25,237 nt of DNA from a virus: IMG/VR virus record IMGVR_UViG_3300025828_003608, positions 1 to 25,237 of that record; one strand, written 5' to 3'. Positions 8,675 through 15,428 of the stretch are shown here, piece by piece. The notes beneath the pieces were generated by a model that was given only the letters and a program-made list of their open reading frames with translations, ran no database searches and was not told where the DNA came from. Position numbers and translations under genes: made by a program. Position 1 is the stretch's first letter. Every line of letters begins with the position of its first letter.

Positions 8675-11655
8675 ATGTTTCAGTAATTTGTGCATGTAAA
8701 AATCGGTATGATGCATTAAGAATATCATTAAATTCTTGGTTGGCATTTGATGAAATTAAAGAATTTATAATAGTTGATTGGAGTTCTGATGAACCAATAA
8801 ATCATCTTACAAAAATTGATAAGAGAATAAAAATAGTTAGAGTTAATGATGAAAAGTATTTTAATCAACCTCAACCATTAAATCTTGCCGCAAGTATTGC
8901 TACAGGAGATTATATTCTTAAGTTGGATTGTGATTATATGATCAATCCATATTTTCCATTCTTTGATTTTTATAAGATTGATGAAAATTCCTTCTTATGT
9001 GGTCAAGATAGTTACGTCTGTAATCATGAGCATTGGAATGAAGATTTAAAGGGATATGTTGTCAACCTTCATGGTATGGATGTTGGTGAGTTGATGAAAT
9101 ACTCTCATACATATAGTCCCCTATTCAAATATCTTACGGGTCTTTGCTTTGTTAGCAGAGAAAACTTCTGGAAAGTTGGTGGATATGATGAGAGAATGGG
9201 TAAGTATTATGCTTATGAAGATGATCAAATGACAAAAAGACTTACTATATTGGGTCTTGAATGTAAAAAATTAGTTCATAACTATAATATTATTCATATA
9301 CCACATCCAGATAGTAAAAGATATGAGAATTTTGAAGGATATGGTGAAGAAGCAGAAACAAATATTGAGAATGTAAAGAGAAGAATTTCTGATCCAACAA
9401 CTTCTGATTCGGATCGTTGGAATCTAGAATATCTCTTAGCAAAAATGAATGTTGAATTTAATGAAAAACTTTTTTCTGATATTCAAAATCCATATATCGA
9501 GAGGATATATGATTGGGATGTAATTAATATTGATGGTCAAAATTATGTTGCTACTAGAAAAGAAGAAGTCAAAAAATTATCGGAATTAAATTCGGTATAT
9601 TATTTGAGTCTTGAGGAAAGTATTGATAGAAGAAATAATTTGGAAGATGCTTTAAAGAAGCATGGAGCAAAAAATATTATCCCAATAATATCAAAAAGAT
9701 TCTCAGAATCTGATGATATAGTCACTGGTAAGTATGTAGATACTCTTAATGATGGAACAAAAGGTTGTTGTGTATCTCATTTAAAAGCAATCAAACATTG
9801 GTATGAAAATACTGATGAGGAATATGGATTCTTCTGCGAAGATGATTTGAGTCTTGATACTGTAGACTATTGGAATTTTACTTGGAAGGAATTTGTTGAT
9901 GCTCTTCCCGAAGATTGGGGATGTATTCAAATGCTTCCAATACGTGGAGATTTTGGAGATATAAAAATAAGAGACCGTCTTTGGGATGATTGGTCTGTGA
10001 CAGCATATATTGTTAAAAGAGACTATGCAAAATATATTATAGATAATTATATTCGAGATAATATATATCATCTTGAGCTAAAAGATGCTGAGATACAACC
10101 TCTCATCGAAAACATTCTTTACACCAGTGCTGGAAAAGTTTATACTATTCCAATGTTTGTTGAAGACGTATCTTTTACTTCAACTTTTGAAGGTGGAGAT
10201 GGGGATGTAAAGGATGGACAAAAAAGAAATCATTATTATACCCACGATTATATTATAAATTGGTGGAAAGATAATGGAAGTACTAGAACAGTTGAGGAAC
10301 TTATGGGAGCAATGTTTGAAGTTAAAATGAGTGAAGAACTTCGTAGTGAAAATGAAGAAGTTACTAATGTTGAGGATGTAAAAACTCAATTATTGACAAG
10401 TGTTAATGGAGCAAATCTTAACCAATTACTTTTAGAGTATGCATTGGATACTGAGAATCCAACAAAGAATTTTAACCTTGGTATGTGGTATGAGCATCAT
10501 AGGCATAACGCTCCAGCACTATCATTCTTTTTGAGGTGTGCTGAGCGAACAGACGATCTTGATCTTGCTTATGAAGCACTTATCCATGCCTCCAATGCCT
10601 ATGATAGGCAAGGGACGAGAGATCAAACAGCAAAGGGACTTCTTCAACAAGCACTTTGCATTCATCCTAAAAGACCAGAAGCATACTATTTGTTAGCTAA
10701 GTTTGCTGAAAAGCGTCAGTGGTGGCAAGATTGTTATATCTTTGCTCATTGGGCAATTGAGTTTTGTGACTTTGATTGCGAACCATTGAAGACTGATGTG
10801 GAATATCCTGGTAAGTATGGTCTTCTTTTTGAGAAGCAACTTGCCGCATGGTGGTGGGGTAAAGGAGATGAATCCAGATCTCTTCTTCAAGACATGAAGA
10901 ATAACTATGAGATGGATGATCGCCATTATGATATGGTTGGTAATAATCTAATGAGAATGGGATCAGGACATATTCCAGATGAGGTTATTAAATATCAACA
11001 GCGCAAACATGATAAATTAAGATTCAAATTCCCTGGTTCTGATAAGATTAAAAATAATCATTCTCAAGCATTCCAGGATATGTTTATTCTTGCCGCAACT
11101 CAAGGTAAAACGAATGGACTTTATCTTGAGATTGGCGCTCAACAACCTTTCTATCAAAACAATACTGCTCTTCTTGAGACAAAATATGACTGGGATGGTA
11201 TTTCTATTGAGATTCTCTCTGATCTGTGTAACCAGTTTGCTAGAGAGCGTAAGAACCAGATCATTTGTAAAGATGCAACAACTATTGATTACATGAAGTT
11301 GCTTGATAACTTTGATAAAGGAACTGATTTTGATTATCTTCAACTAGATGTTGAACCATCTAAAACTACTTTTGAATGCTTGTTGGCAATTCCATTTGAG
11401 AAGTATAGGTTTGGTATTATCACATATGAACATGATCATTATGTTGATATGACGGGATCTTATAGAGACAAGTCTAGGAAATATCTTAAACTAATGGGAT
11501 ATGAAATGTTAGTTGCCAATGTATCTCCTAATGACAACAGTCCTTTTGAGGATTGGTGGTATCATCCTGATCTTATTGATCCTGAAGTTGTAAATAGGAT
11601 GAAGTCTGTATCAAATGAGACAGTTAATGTTGTTAAATATATGTTTGAGGACTAA
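8671..11655 (+). CDS. Four-part glycan enzyme: GT2 - GT25 - helical repeats - FkbM
   Basis: 994 residues from ATG 8671, which overlaps the GT11 stop by four bases; an in-frame TTG at 8659 is less likely. Part 1 (1-240) is GT2: VSVICACKNRYDALR, YILKLDCDYM with D-x-D at 86-88, and an EDDQ segment near 183. Part 2 (about 308-520) is GT25: VYYLSLEESIDRR, then GCCVSHLKAIKHW, FFCEDDLSLD (acidic triad 390-392). Part 3 (about 590-770) has helical TPR-like units including ALCIHPKRPEAYYLLAKFAE. Part 4 (about 797-985) is FkbM-like: SQAFQDMFILA, GLYLEIGA, FDYLQLDVEPS. It could add two sugars and a methyl cap while the repeats hold the acceptor. No signal peptide or membrane segment is seen. This is the largest gene of the block and ends it. 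Confidence 0.85.
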   Translation: MNVSVICACKNRYDALRISLNSWLAFDEIKEFIIVDWSSDEPINHLTKIDKRIKIVRVNDEKYFNQPQPLNLAASIATGDYILKLDCDYMINPYFPFFDFYKIDENSFLCGQDSYVCNHEHWNEDLKGYVVNLHGMDVGELMKYSHTYSPLFKYLTGLCFVSRENFWKVGGYDERMGKYYAYEDDQMTKRLTILGLECKKLVHNYNIIHIPHPDSKRYENFEGYGEEAETNIENVKRRISDPTTSDSDRWNLEYLLAKMNVEFNEKLFSDIQNPYIERIYDWDVINIDGQNYVATRKEEVKKLSELNSVYYLSLEESIDRRNNLEDALKKHGAKNIIPIISKRFSESDDIVTGKYVDTLNDGTKGCCVSHLKAIKHWYENTDEEYGFFCEDDLSLDTVDYWNFTWKEFVDALPEDWGCIQMLPIRGDFGDIKIRDRLWDDWSVTAYIVKRDYAKYIIDNYIRDNIYHLELKDAEIQPLIENILYTSAGKVYTIPMFVEDVSFTSTFEGGDGDVKDGQKRNHYYTHDYIINWWKDNGSTRTVEELMGAMFEVKMSEELRSENEEVTNVEDVKTQLLTSVNGANLNQLLLEYALDTENPTKNFNLGMWYEHHRHNAPALSFFLRCAERTDDLDLAYEALIHASNAYDRQGTRDQTAKGLLQQALCIHPKRPEAYYLLAKFAEKRQWWQDCYIFAHWAIEFCDFDCEPLKTDVEYPGKYGLLFEKQLAAWWWGKGDESRSLLQDMKNNYEMDDRHYDMVGNNLMRMGSGHIPDEVIKYQQRKHDKLRFKFPGSDKIKNNHSQAFQDMFILAATQGKTNGLYLEIGAQQPFYQNNTALLETKYDWDGISIEILSDLCNQFARERKNQIICKDATTIDYMKLLDNFDKGTDFDYLQLDVEPSKTTFECLLAIPFEKYRFGIITYEHDHYVDMTGSYRDKSRKYLKLMGYEMLVANVSPNDNSPFEDWWYHPDLIDPEVVNRMKSVSNETVNVVKYMFED

Positions 11656-11664
11656 GTAATTTGT

Positions 11665-12075
11665 ATGTATGAATACCAAATAAGTAGAGTTCTTGATGTA
11701 TTTGATGGTTATTCTTTTGAGGGAATAATTGATTTGGGTATGGGCGTTTATCTTAAGAAGGTCATATACCTAAGTGGAATTTGTTCCCCATCAATAAATA
11801 ATGAGGAACAAAAAGATTATGGTATTCAAGCAAGAAACAAACTAAAATATTATCTTAGAAATGCTACTAGAGGCGAAGTTACTATATGTGTAGATGACTA
11901 CCATGACGATACTGTTTATGGTGTTGTTTATAACAAAGACTTTGATGATTCTATAAATTGGATAATGTTTTTAAAAGGTTATGTTTGGGATGATGGAATA
12001 AGTCGCCCAAGATTAGCAGACCAACCAATGGAATTATTCGTTTTAAATACCCCTAAAGATAAACTTTTTAAATGA
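11665..12075 (+). CDS. SNase-like fold protein lacking nuclease residues
   Basis: 136 residues. It aligns by eye with the intact nuclease at 18227: SRVLDVFDGYSFEGIIDLG against NRVVDGDTIDVTIDLG, then YLKKVIYLSGICSPS against YKKERVRVAGVDTPE, and VYGVVYN against YGRLLGWLY. At the sites equal to staphylococcal nuclease D21, R35, D40 and E43 it has Y16, Y35, C40 and S43, and the second arginine (R87) is also missing. The OB-type fold is likely kept while catalysis is lost. A binding or structural role is inferred. It lies 9 bases after the glycan fusion gene and 7 bases before pcyA. Confidence 0.6.
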   Translation: MYEYQISRVLDVFDGYSFEGIIDLGMGVYLKKVIYLSGICSPSINNEEQKDYGIQARNKLKYYLRNATRGEVTICVDDYHDDTVYGVVYNKDFDDSINWIMFLKGYVWDDGISRPRLADQPMELFVLNTPKDKLFK

Positions 12076-12082
12076 GGAACAA

Positions 12083-12793
12083 ATGAGAGATTTACATCCA
12101 ATGATTCAATCCCTGTCAGAAAATATTTTGAGAGCATGGGGAGAACACTTTATAGTAAGGGAAGTTGGAATCCCTGAAGACTTTAGAAAAATTGATAGAG
12201 CAGACGATGATGATGCTGTTTATATTGAGAATTTTGTTTGGGAGACCCACCATTTTAGAAAGATTCATCTAGAGATTGCACAGATGAAATCTGGATTGGA
12301 TATCCTACATACAAATATGTATCCGAGGTACGAATATAGTCTTCCAATCTTTGGTGCTGATATTGTAGCGTCTTCAAAAAATGTTGGAGCGGCAATTGTA
12401 GACATCAGTTCAATTAGAGAAGACAGGTCTCTGCCTTCACAGTATGATATTCTTAATGTTGTGGAAGATAAAGAGTTTGAGAAGGACAAAAAGATGCCAG
12501 ACTGGGGAGATGTATTCTCAGAGCATTGTGTTTTTGTAAGTCCTAACGAAGATGAGTATGATAAATTTAATTCTATCGCATTTACCTTTTTAAATTATCA
12601 TTGTGCTATTGCAAACATCACTGAAGCAACAACTGATGAAGATCAGATTAGAAAAAACTATGAAGGACACAAGTATTATTGTGAGAAGCAGAGGCAAAAT
12701 AATAAAACTAAAGGAGTTTTAAAGGGCATTTTTGGTGAAGAGTTTGCCGATAAATATATTGCAGAAATGTTGTTTGACTATCCAGAACTATGA
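12083..12793 (+). CDS. pcyA: Phycocyanobilin:ferredoxin oxidoreductase
   Basis: 236 residues. Reduces biliverdin IXalpha to phycocyanobilin with four electrons from ferredoxin, making the chromophore of phycobiliproteins. From LHPMIQ to MLFD it tracks cyanobacterial PcyA: YIENFVWETHHFRKIHLE, GLDILHTNMYPRYEYSLPIFGADIV, AAIVDIS, DWGDVFSEHCVF, YYCEKQRQNNKT and ADKYIAEMLFD. The residues equal to PcyA Glu76, His88 and Asp105 are all present (E49, H62, D93). The Glu/His pair favours PcyA over the PebA and PebS relatives. The length matches the family. GAGGA (12074-12078) is a good Shine-Dalgarno overlapping the upstream stop. A phage ferredoxin at 14419 could be its electron donor. Its stop overlaps the next start (ATGA). 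Confidence 0.93.
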   Translation: MRDLHPMIQSLSENILRAWGEHFIVREVGIPEDFRKIDRADDDDAVYIENFVWETHHFRKIHLEIAQMKSGLDILHTNMYPRYEYSLPIFGADIVASSKNVGAAIVDISSIREDRSLPSQYDILNVVEDKEFEKDKKMPDWGDVFSEHCVFVSPNEDEYDKFNSIAFTFLNYHCAIANITEATTDEDQIRKNYEGHKYYCEKQRQNNKTKGVLKGIFGEEFADKYIAEMLFDYPEL

Positions 12794-13239
12794 CAGAAGA
12801 TAATAACACAGAAGATCTAAAAGAAAAACCTAGAACTACTGAGGTTATTCATAGCATTAAATATGCAGAAGAACCTGCTGAAGAAGTTGAACAAGAAGAT
12901 GTATCTCCCAAATTAGAAGGAATAGATCTGGATGATACTAAAGCAATCGCTGATTTTTACATGGCCAAAAGTGGTCAGATTAATCCAGATGATCTAGAAG
13001 TTGAAAAAAAAGAAAGAGAACTTCGTGAAGATATTCGCGAGGTTGTTGAGAATAAGGAAGAGTTGATTGATTATCTTACAAACCTCCACGCTTCTATTGA
13101 GGTTATGGAAGAAAGAATTTATGAACTGGAACTTCGAGCAGAGAAAAAAGAAAGAGCAAGTATTCCTATGAGACCACCAACTCCAGGAGGAGGTTCTGCA
13201 CTTAAGGGACTAAGCAACTTACCATTTGGTATTCTGTAA
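12790..13239 (+). CDS. Acidic coiled-coil protein, function unknown
   Basis: 149 residues. The N-terminal 60 residues are acidic and probably disordered. Residues about 85-135 are rich in E, K and L with heptad-like spacing (ELREDIREVVENKEELIDYL, then EVMEERIYELELRAEKKER), so a coiled coil is likely. The tail is SIPMRPPTPGGGSALKGL. No enzyme motif is seen. It overlaps pcyA by four bases and so is co-translated with it. Nothing in the sequence ties it to bilin chemistry. The transcription unit appears to end after it, before the promoter at 13242. Confidence 0.7.
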   Translation: MTEDNNTEDLKEKPRTTEVIHSIKYAEEPAEEVEQEDVSPKLEGIDLDDTKAIADFYMAKSGQINPDDLEVEKKERELREDIREVVENKEELIDYLTNLHASIEVMEERIYELELRAEKKERASIPMRPPTPGGGSALKGLSNLPFGIL

Positions 13240-13241
13240 GC

Positions 13242-13275
13242 TTGACAAAAGTAAAAAAATTAACTATTATAAATA
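13242..13275 (+). promoter_or_regulatory. Overlapping sigma70-like and T4-late-like promoters
   Basis: TTGACA (13242-13247) is followed after 17 bases by TATTAT (13265-13270). TATAAATA (13268-13275), the T4 late promoter box, overlaps that -10. Transcription could start near 13277 both early and late in infection, giving a leader of about 170 bases for the secreted protein at 13448. Confidence 0.65.
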
Positions 13276-13279
13276 AGTT

Positions 13280-13324
13280 ATTCGTAATTAGTGTTACGAA
13301 TTATAACAATTGTCACATGTGACA
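13280..13324. repeat. Two inverted repeats upstream of the secreted-protein gene
   Basis: attcgtaa (13280-13287) pairs with ttacgaat (13294-13301). tgtcacatgtgaca (13311-13324) is a perfect 14-base palindrome, shaped like a site for a dimeric regulator of the CRP type (TGTGA-N6-TCACA), though its half-sites differ from that consensus. They may be operators or leader RNA hairpins. Confidence 0.45.
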
Positions 13325-13363
13325 GTTCATAGAAGGGACGCCTCAACTACTCGCGTCATTCTA

Positions 13364-13372
13364 TGCTATAAT
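13364..13372 (+). promoter_or_regulatory. Extended -10 promoter
   Basis: TGCTATAAT is a perfect extended -10 (TGN TATAAT). There is no good -35 at 17 bases (caacta), which extended -10 promoters can tolerate. It is a second candidate start for the gene at 13448. Confidence 0.55.
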
Positions 13373-13380
13373 ATCCAAGC

Positions 13381-13439
13381 AGTCGGATAAACCGACTCTC
13401 CATCTGCGGGTAACCATTCCGCAAGTAAATTTAAAGAGG
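13381..13439 (+). other. Two leader hairpins and ribosome binding site
   Basis: agtcgg (13381-13386) pairs with ccgact (13392-13397), and tgcgg (13405-13409) with ccgca (13419-13423). They stand at the start of the transcript expected from the extended -10 at 13364 and could stabilise the mRNA. AGAGG (13435-13439) is a clear Shine-Dalgarno 8 bases before ATG 13448. Confidence 0.55.
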
Positions 13440-13447
13440 TATCTAAA

Positions 13448-13813
13448 ATGATTAAATCTGTTTTCGCAGCAACTGCTGCTCTCTCCATGTCCGCTGGCGC
13501 TGCGTTCGCAGGTCCTTACGTTAATGTCGAAGCCAATTCTGGTTTCGTTGGATCGGATTACGGCGGTACGGTAACTGATCTTCACGTAGGTTACGAAGGC
13601 ACTACTGGTGCTCTCGGATATTACGCTCAAGTTGGTCCTAGCATTGTCGCTCTTGATGGTGCAGATACCGACACCGTTCTTTCTGGTAAAGTTGGTGGTA
13701 GCGTTGCTGCGACTGAAGCATTGAGTGTCTATGGTGAAGTTTCTTTCGCTACTGGTGCTAATGGTGCAGACAACGGTTATGGCACCAAAGCTGGTCTGAA
13801 GTTCACTTTCTGA
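13448..13813 (+). CDS. Secreted small beta-barrel-like (porin-like) protein
   Basis: 121 residues. A classic signal peptide (MIKSVFAATAALSMSAGAAFA) is cleaved after AFA at about residue 21. The mature chain of about 100 residues has alternating short strands such as DLHVGYEGTTGALGYYAQVGPS and ALSVYGEVSFATG, and ends in KAGLKFTF. A terminal aromatic is the usual signal of outer-membrane beta-barrels. The mature part is short for a full barrel, so it could be an oligomer or a periplasmic protein. It has two promoters, a strong Shine-Dalgarno and a strong terminator right after it, and its codons are more GC rich than the glycan block. High expression is inferred. Whether it acts in the infected cell or the virion is unknown. 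Confidence 0.75.
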   Translation: MIKSVFAATAALSMSAGAAFAGPYVNVEANSGFVGSDYGGTVTDLHVGYEGTTGALGYYAQVGPSIVALDGADTDTVLSGKVGGSVAATEALSVYGEVSFATGANGADNGYGTKAGLKFTF

Positions 13814-13836
13814 TCTAACGATTAGATAAAACTATG

Positions 13837-13860
13837 GGGGACTCTCTGAGTCCCCTTTTT
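13837..13860 (+). terminator. Rho-independent terminator
   Basis: ggggactc (13837-13844) pairs with gagtcccc (13848-13855) around a 3-base loop and is followed by TTTTT (13856-13860). It ends the transcript of the secreted-protein gene. Confidence 0.9.
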
Positions 13861-13863
13861 ACT

Positions 13864-14025
13864 ATGAAGTATTTTTTTCATCCATTGACTTTGATCAATC
13901 TGCTTATATGTGGATTTCTAGGAATGGTGCAACTAGCACATACTCATGCTCATTATAAAATGGATATAGATGTGGACTCATATGTTCATAGCTTTTTGAA
14001 AAAAAATCCAGACTATTGTAAGTAA
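13864..14025 (+). CDS. Small membrane protein, function unknown
   Basis: 53 residues from ATG 13864. A longer form from 13834 would start inside the terminator hairpin and is rejected. One hydrophobic segment (about residues 8-24, LTLINLLICGFLGMVQL) is followed by a hydrophilic tail with HTHAHYK and a final NPDYCK. It looks like a single-pass protein or an uncleaved signal anchor. It lies between two terminators, so it depends on readthrough or an unseen promoter. No family is recognised. Confidence 0.5.
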   Translation: MKYFFHPLTLINLLICGFLGMVQLAHTHAHYKMDIDVDSYVHSFLKKNPDYCK

Positions 14026-14054
14026 TTATACTTAGTTTGTCAGGATATATTGAC

Positions 14055-14076
14055 AAGAGGGGCTTGACCCCTTTTT
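14055..14076 (+). terminator. Rho-independent terminator overlapping a promoter
   Basis: aagagggg (14055-14062) pairs with the cccctttt stretch at 14068-14075 (one G-U pair) around loop cttga, followed by further T residues. The next promoter's -35 begins in its loop. Confidence 0.75.
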
Positions 14077-14092
14077 ATTTTTGCTATATAAT
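14064..14092 (+). promoter_or_regulatory. Sigma70-like promoter for hli
   Basis: TTGACC (14064-14069) is followed after exactly 17 bases by TATAAT (14087-14092). The -35 lies in the loop and arm of the terminator hairpin. The start would be near 14099, giving a leader of about 20 bases for the hli gene at 14120. Confidence 0.8.
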
Positions 14093-14119
14093 TGTGTTGT
14101 AAATCTTTACAAAACTACA

Positions 14120-14323
14120 ATGACTGTAACAACTAACGAGCGCGGTCAACAAAACATGTGGGCTGTTGAACCTCAAATGGTTGTTGAAAACTACAACCGC
14201 AAGGGTCTTTTTTCCCCCTGGCAACAGAAGGAAATGTATAATGGTCGTTGGGCGATGATGGGTCTCATCATGGGATTCGTTGCCTATGCGATCAATGGCA
14301 AGTTCTTCTTCGGTATCTTTTGA
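14120..14323 (+). CDS. hli: High-light-inducible protein (Hli, one-helix CAB-like)
   Basis: 67 residues from ATG 14120; an upstream in-frame start at 14081 lies before the expected transcript start and is rejected. The single helix holds the chlorophyll-binding motif QKEMYNGRWAMMGLIMGFVA (about 36-55), of the form E-x-x-N-G-R-x-A-M-x-G. Hli proteins sit in the thylakoid membrane and help bind and quench chlorophyll near photosystem II under stress. Cyanophages commonly carry them near psbA and petF. The gene has its own promoter; the next small gene starts 9 bases after its stop. Confidence 0.93.
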   Translation: MTVTTNERGQQNMWAVEPQMVVENYNRKGLFSPWQQKEMYNGRWAMMGLIMGFVAYAINGKFFFGIF

Positions 14324-14326
14324 GGC

Positions 14327-14355
14327 TTGACAATGGTTTCTTTTTTGTTTACAAT
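14327..14355 (+). promoter_or_regulatory. Sigma70-like promoter for petF
   Basis: TTGACA (14327-14332) is followed after 17 bases by TACAAT (14350-14355). The start near 14362 lies inside the 28-codon gene that follows, so this promoter would serve petF only. The same -35, -10 and spacing occur at 3367-3395. Confidence 0.7.
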
Positions 14356-14419
14356 CACTGCCGTTGCCTTCTTTGTTTTGTTGGCAGCATCTATTGAAAA
14401 AATTTCTGAGACTTACTAA
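14333..14419 (+). CDS. 28-residue single-pass membrane peptide
   Basis: It reads [20 protein letters not shown] and then an 8-residue polar tail ending in SETY. One hydrophobic helix takes up most of the chain. It starts 9 bases after the hli stop and its TAA shares a base with the petF ATG (TAATG), an arrangement that argues for real translation. Its size and shape resemble the small single-helix subunits of photosystem II and cytochrome b6f, but I do not recognise it as any of them. It would be translated from hli transcripts, since the petF promoter lies within it. Confidence 0.55.
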   Translation: MVSFLFTITAVAFFVLLAASIEKISETY

Positions 14420-14712
14420 TGGCTTTTAATATTACTCTTCGTACACCTGATGGCACCGAAAGTGTTATTCAATGTGAAGATGATCAGTACATCCTTGATG
14501 CTGCAGAAGATCAAGGAGTTGATATGAATTACTCTTGTCGTGCTGGTGCTTGCTCTTCCTGTGCAGGTAAACTTGTCAGTGGCACAGTAGATCAAGGAGA
14601 CCAATCCTTTTTGGATGATGATCAAATTGAACAAGGATTTGTTCTGACTTGCGTCTCTTATCCTACTAGTGATTGTGTTATTCTAACCGAACAAGAAGAA
14701 GAACTTTTCTGA
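14419..14712 (+). CDS. petF: Plant-type [2Fe-2S] ferredoxin
   Basis: 97 residues, the normal length for a cyanobacterial ferredoxin. [19 protein letters not shown] supplies C40, C45 and C48 in C-x4-C-x2-C, and C78 in VLTCVSYP is the fourth ligand. The protein is acidic and ends in EEELF, as usual. It carries electrons from photosystem I to soluble enzymes, including bilin reductases such as the PcyA at 12083. It can be read from its own promoter at 14327 or with hli. Its ATG overlaps the stop of the small gene upstream. Confidence 0.95.
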   Translation: MAFNITLRTPDGTESVIQCEDDQYILDAAEDQGVDMNYSCRAGACSSCAGKLVSGTVDQGDQSFLDDDQIEQGFVLTCVSYPTSDCVILTEQEEELF

Positions 14713-14739
14713 ATATAAATTTTTTAATATAAACAAATT

Positions 14740-15264
14740 ATGACCCGAGTACCTGAAGTAACCTTCCACACCCGTGTCCGCGATGAAAGTATTGGTGGAC
14801 CTAACCCTTACCGTTGGCAAGATGTCACAACCAACGATCTGTTTGCTGGTAAGCGTGTAGTTGTATTCTCACTCCCTGGTGCATTTACTCCTACTTGCTC
14901 TACCTACCAACTGCCTGGGTATGATGAGAACCATGAGGAGTTCCAAGCACTCGGCATTGATGAAGTTTATTGTATTTCTGTAAATGATTCCTTTGTTATG
15001 AACGCTTGGTTCAAACAGCAAGGAGTTCAGAATGTCAAGCCCATCCCTGATGGTAGCGGCGAGTTTACTTCTTCTATGGGTATGCTTGTCGATAAATCGA
15101 ACCTAGGTTTTGGAAGTCGCTCTTGGCGATATGCTATGATTGTCAACGATGGTGAGATTGAAATTATGTTTGAAGAACCAGGGAAAATCGGAAATTGTCC
15201 GATTGACCCTTATGAAATGAGCAATCCTGATACTGTACTTACTTGGTTGAAGCAAAATGCCTAA
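14740..15264 (+). CDS. Peroxiredoxin, Prx5 type
   Basis: 174 residues. RVVVFSLPGAFTPTCSTYQLPGY (39-61) contains the Prx5 active site with T50 and the peroxidatic C53; R130 in SWRYAMIV is the conserved activating arginine. Other cysteines are C78 and C153, one of which may resolve the disulfide. The length fits the compact Prx5 (PMP20-like) group. It reduces hydrogen peroxide or alkyl peroxides with thiols from thioredoxin or glutaredoxin in the cytoplasm. Placed after petF and before a second hli, it probably limits photo-oxidative damage during infection. No clear promoter is seen in the 27-base gap before it. Confidence 0.9.
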   Translation: MTRVPEVTFHTRVRDESIGGPNPYRWQDVTTNDLFAGKRVVVFSLPGAFTPTCSTYQLPGYDENHEEFQALGIDEVYCISVNDSFVMNAWFKQQGVQNVKPIPDGSGEFTSSMGMLVDKSNLGFGSRSWRYAMIVNDGEIEIMFEEPGKIGNCPIDPYEMSNPDTVLTWLKQNA

Positions 15265-15427
15265 TCCAAATGCACTTTATGAGGACATGTCACGTTTAAA
15301 TGCTCTATATGAAGAACTTTGTTGGGATCATGAGGATGAACTAGTATTCACTCATGATGGTAGTAAAGTAATCATAGCAAACAAAACTAAAAATCCACAC
15401 ACTCAATTTACCTCTGGAGGAAAATAA
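15257..15427 (+). CDS. 56-residue protein, function unknown
   Basis: The chain reads MPNPNALYEDMSRLNALYEE, then a Trp/Asp/His/Glu-rich middle, and ends TQFTSGGK. It is soluble, with a helical start containing two ALYE repeats and a following strand-rich part (ELVFTHDGSKVIIANK). It overlaps the peroxiredoxin gene by 8 bases, and the next hli ATG follows its stop by one base, so the three look like one operon. The GGAGG that serves the next gene lies in its last codons. Confidence 0.65.
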   Translation: MPNPNALYEDMSRLNALYEELCWDHEDELVFTHDGSKVIIANKTKNPHTQFTSGGK

Positions 15428-15428
15428 A

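Noticed and set aside
9781-11343. Minus-strand open frames inside the glycan fusion gene
   Set aside because: Ile/Phe/Ser-rich low-information chains antisense to a gene with clear domains.
13834-13863. Longer start for the 53-residue membrane protein
   Set aside because: The ATG at 13834 and the next bases form the terminator hairpin of the preceding gene.
14050-14081. TTGACA at 14050 as a further -35
   Set aside because: No acceptable -10 at 16-18 bases; the nearby TTGACC at 14064 has TATAAT at 17.
14081-14119. Upstream start of the hli gene
   Set aside because: It lies at the promoter -10 and before the expected transcript start; ATG 14120 gives the normal Hli length.
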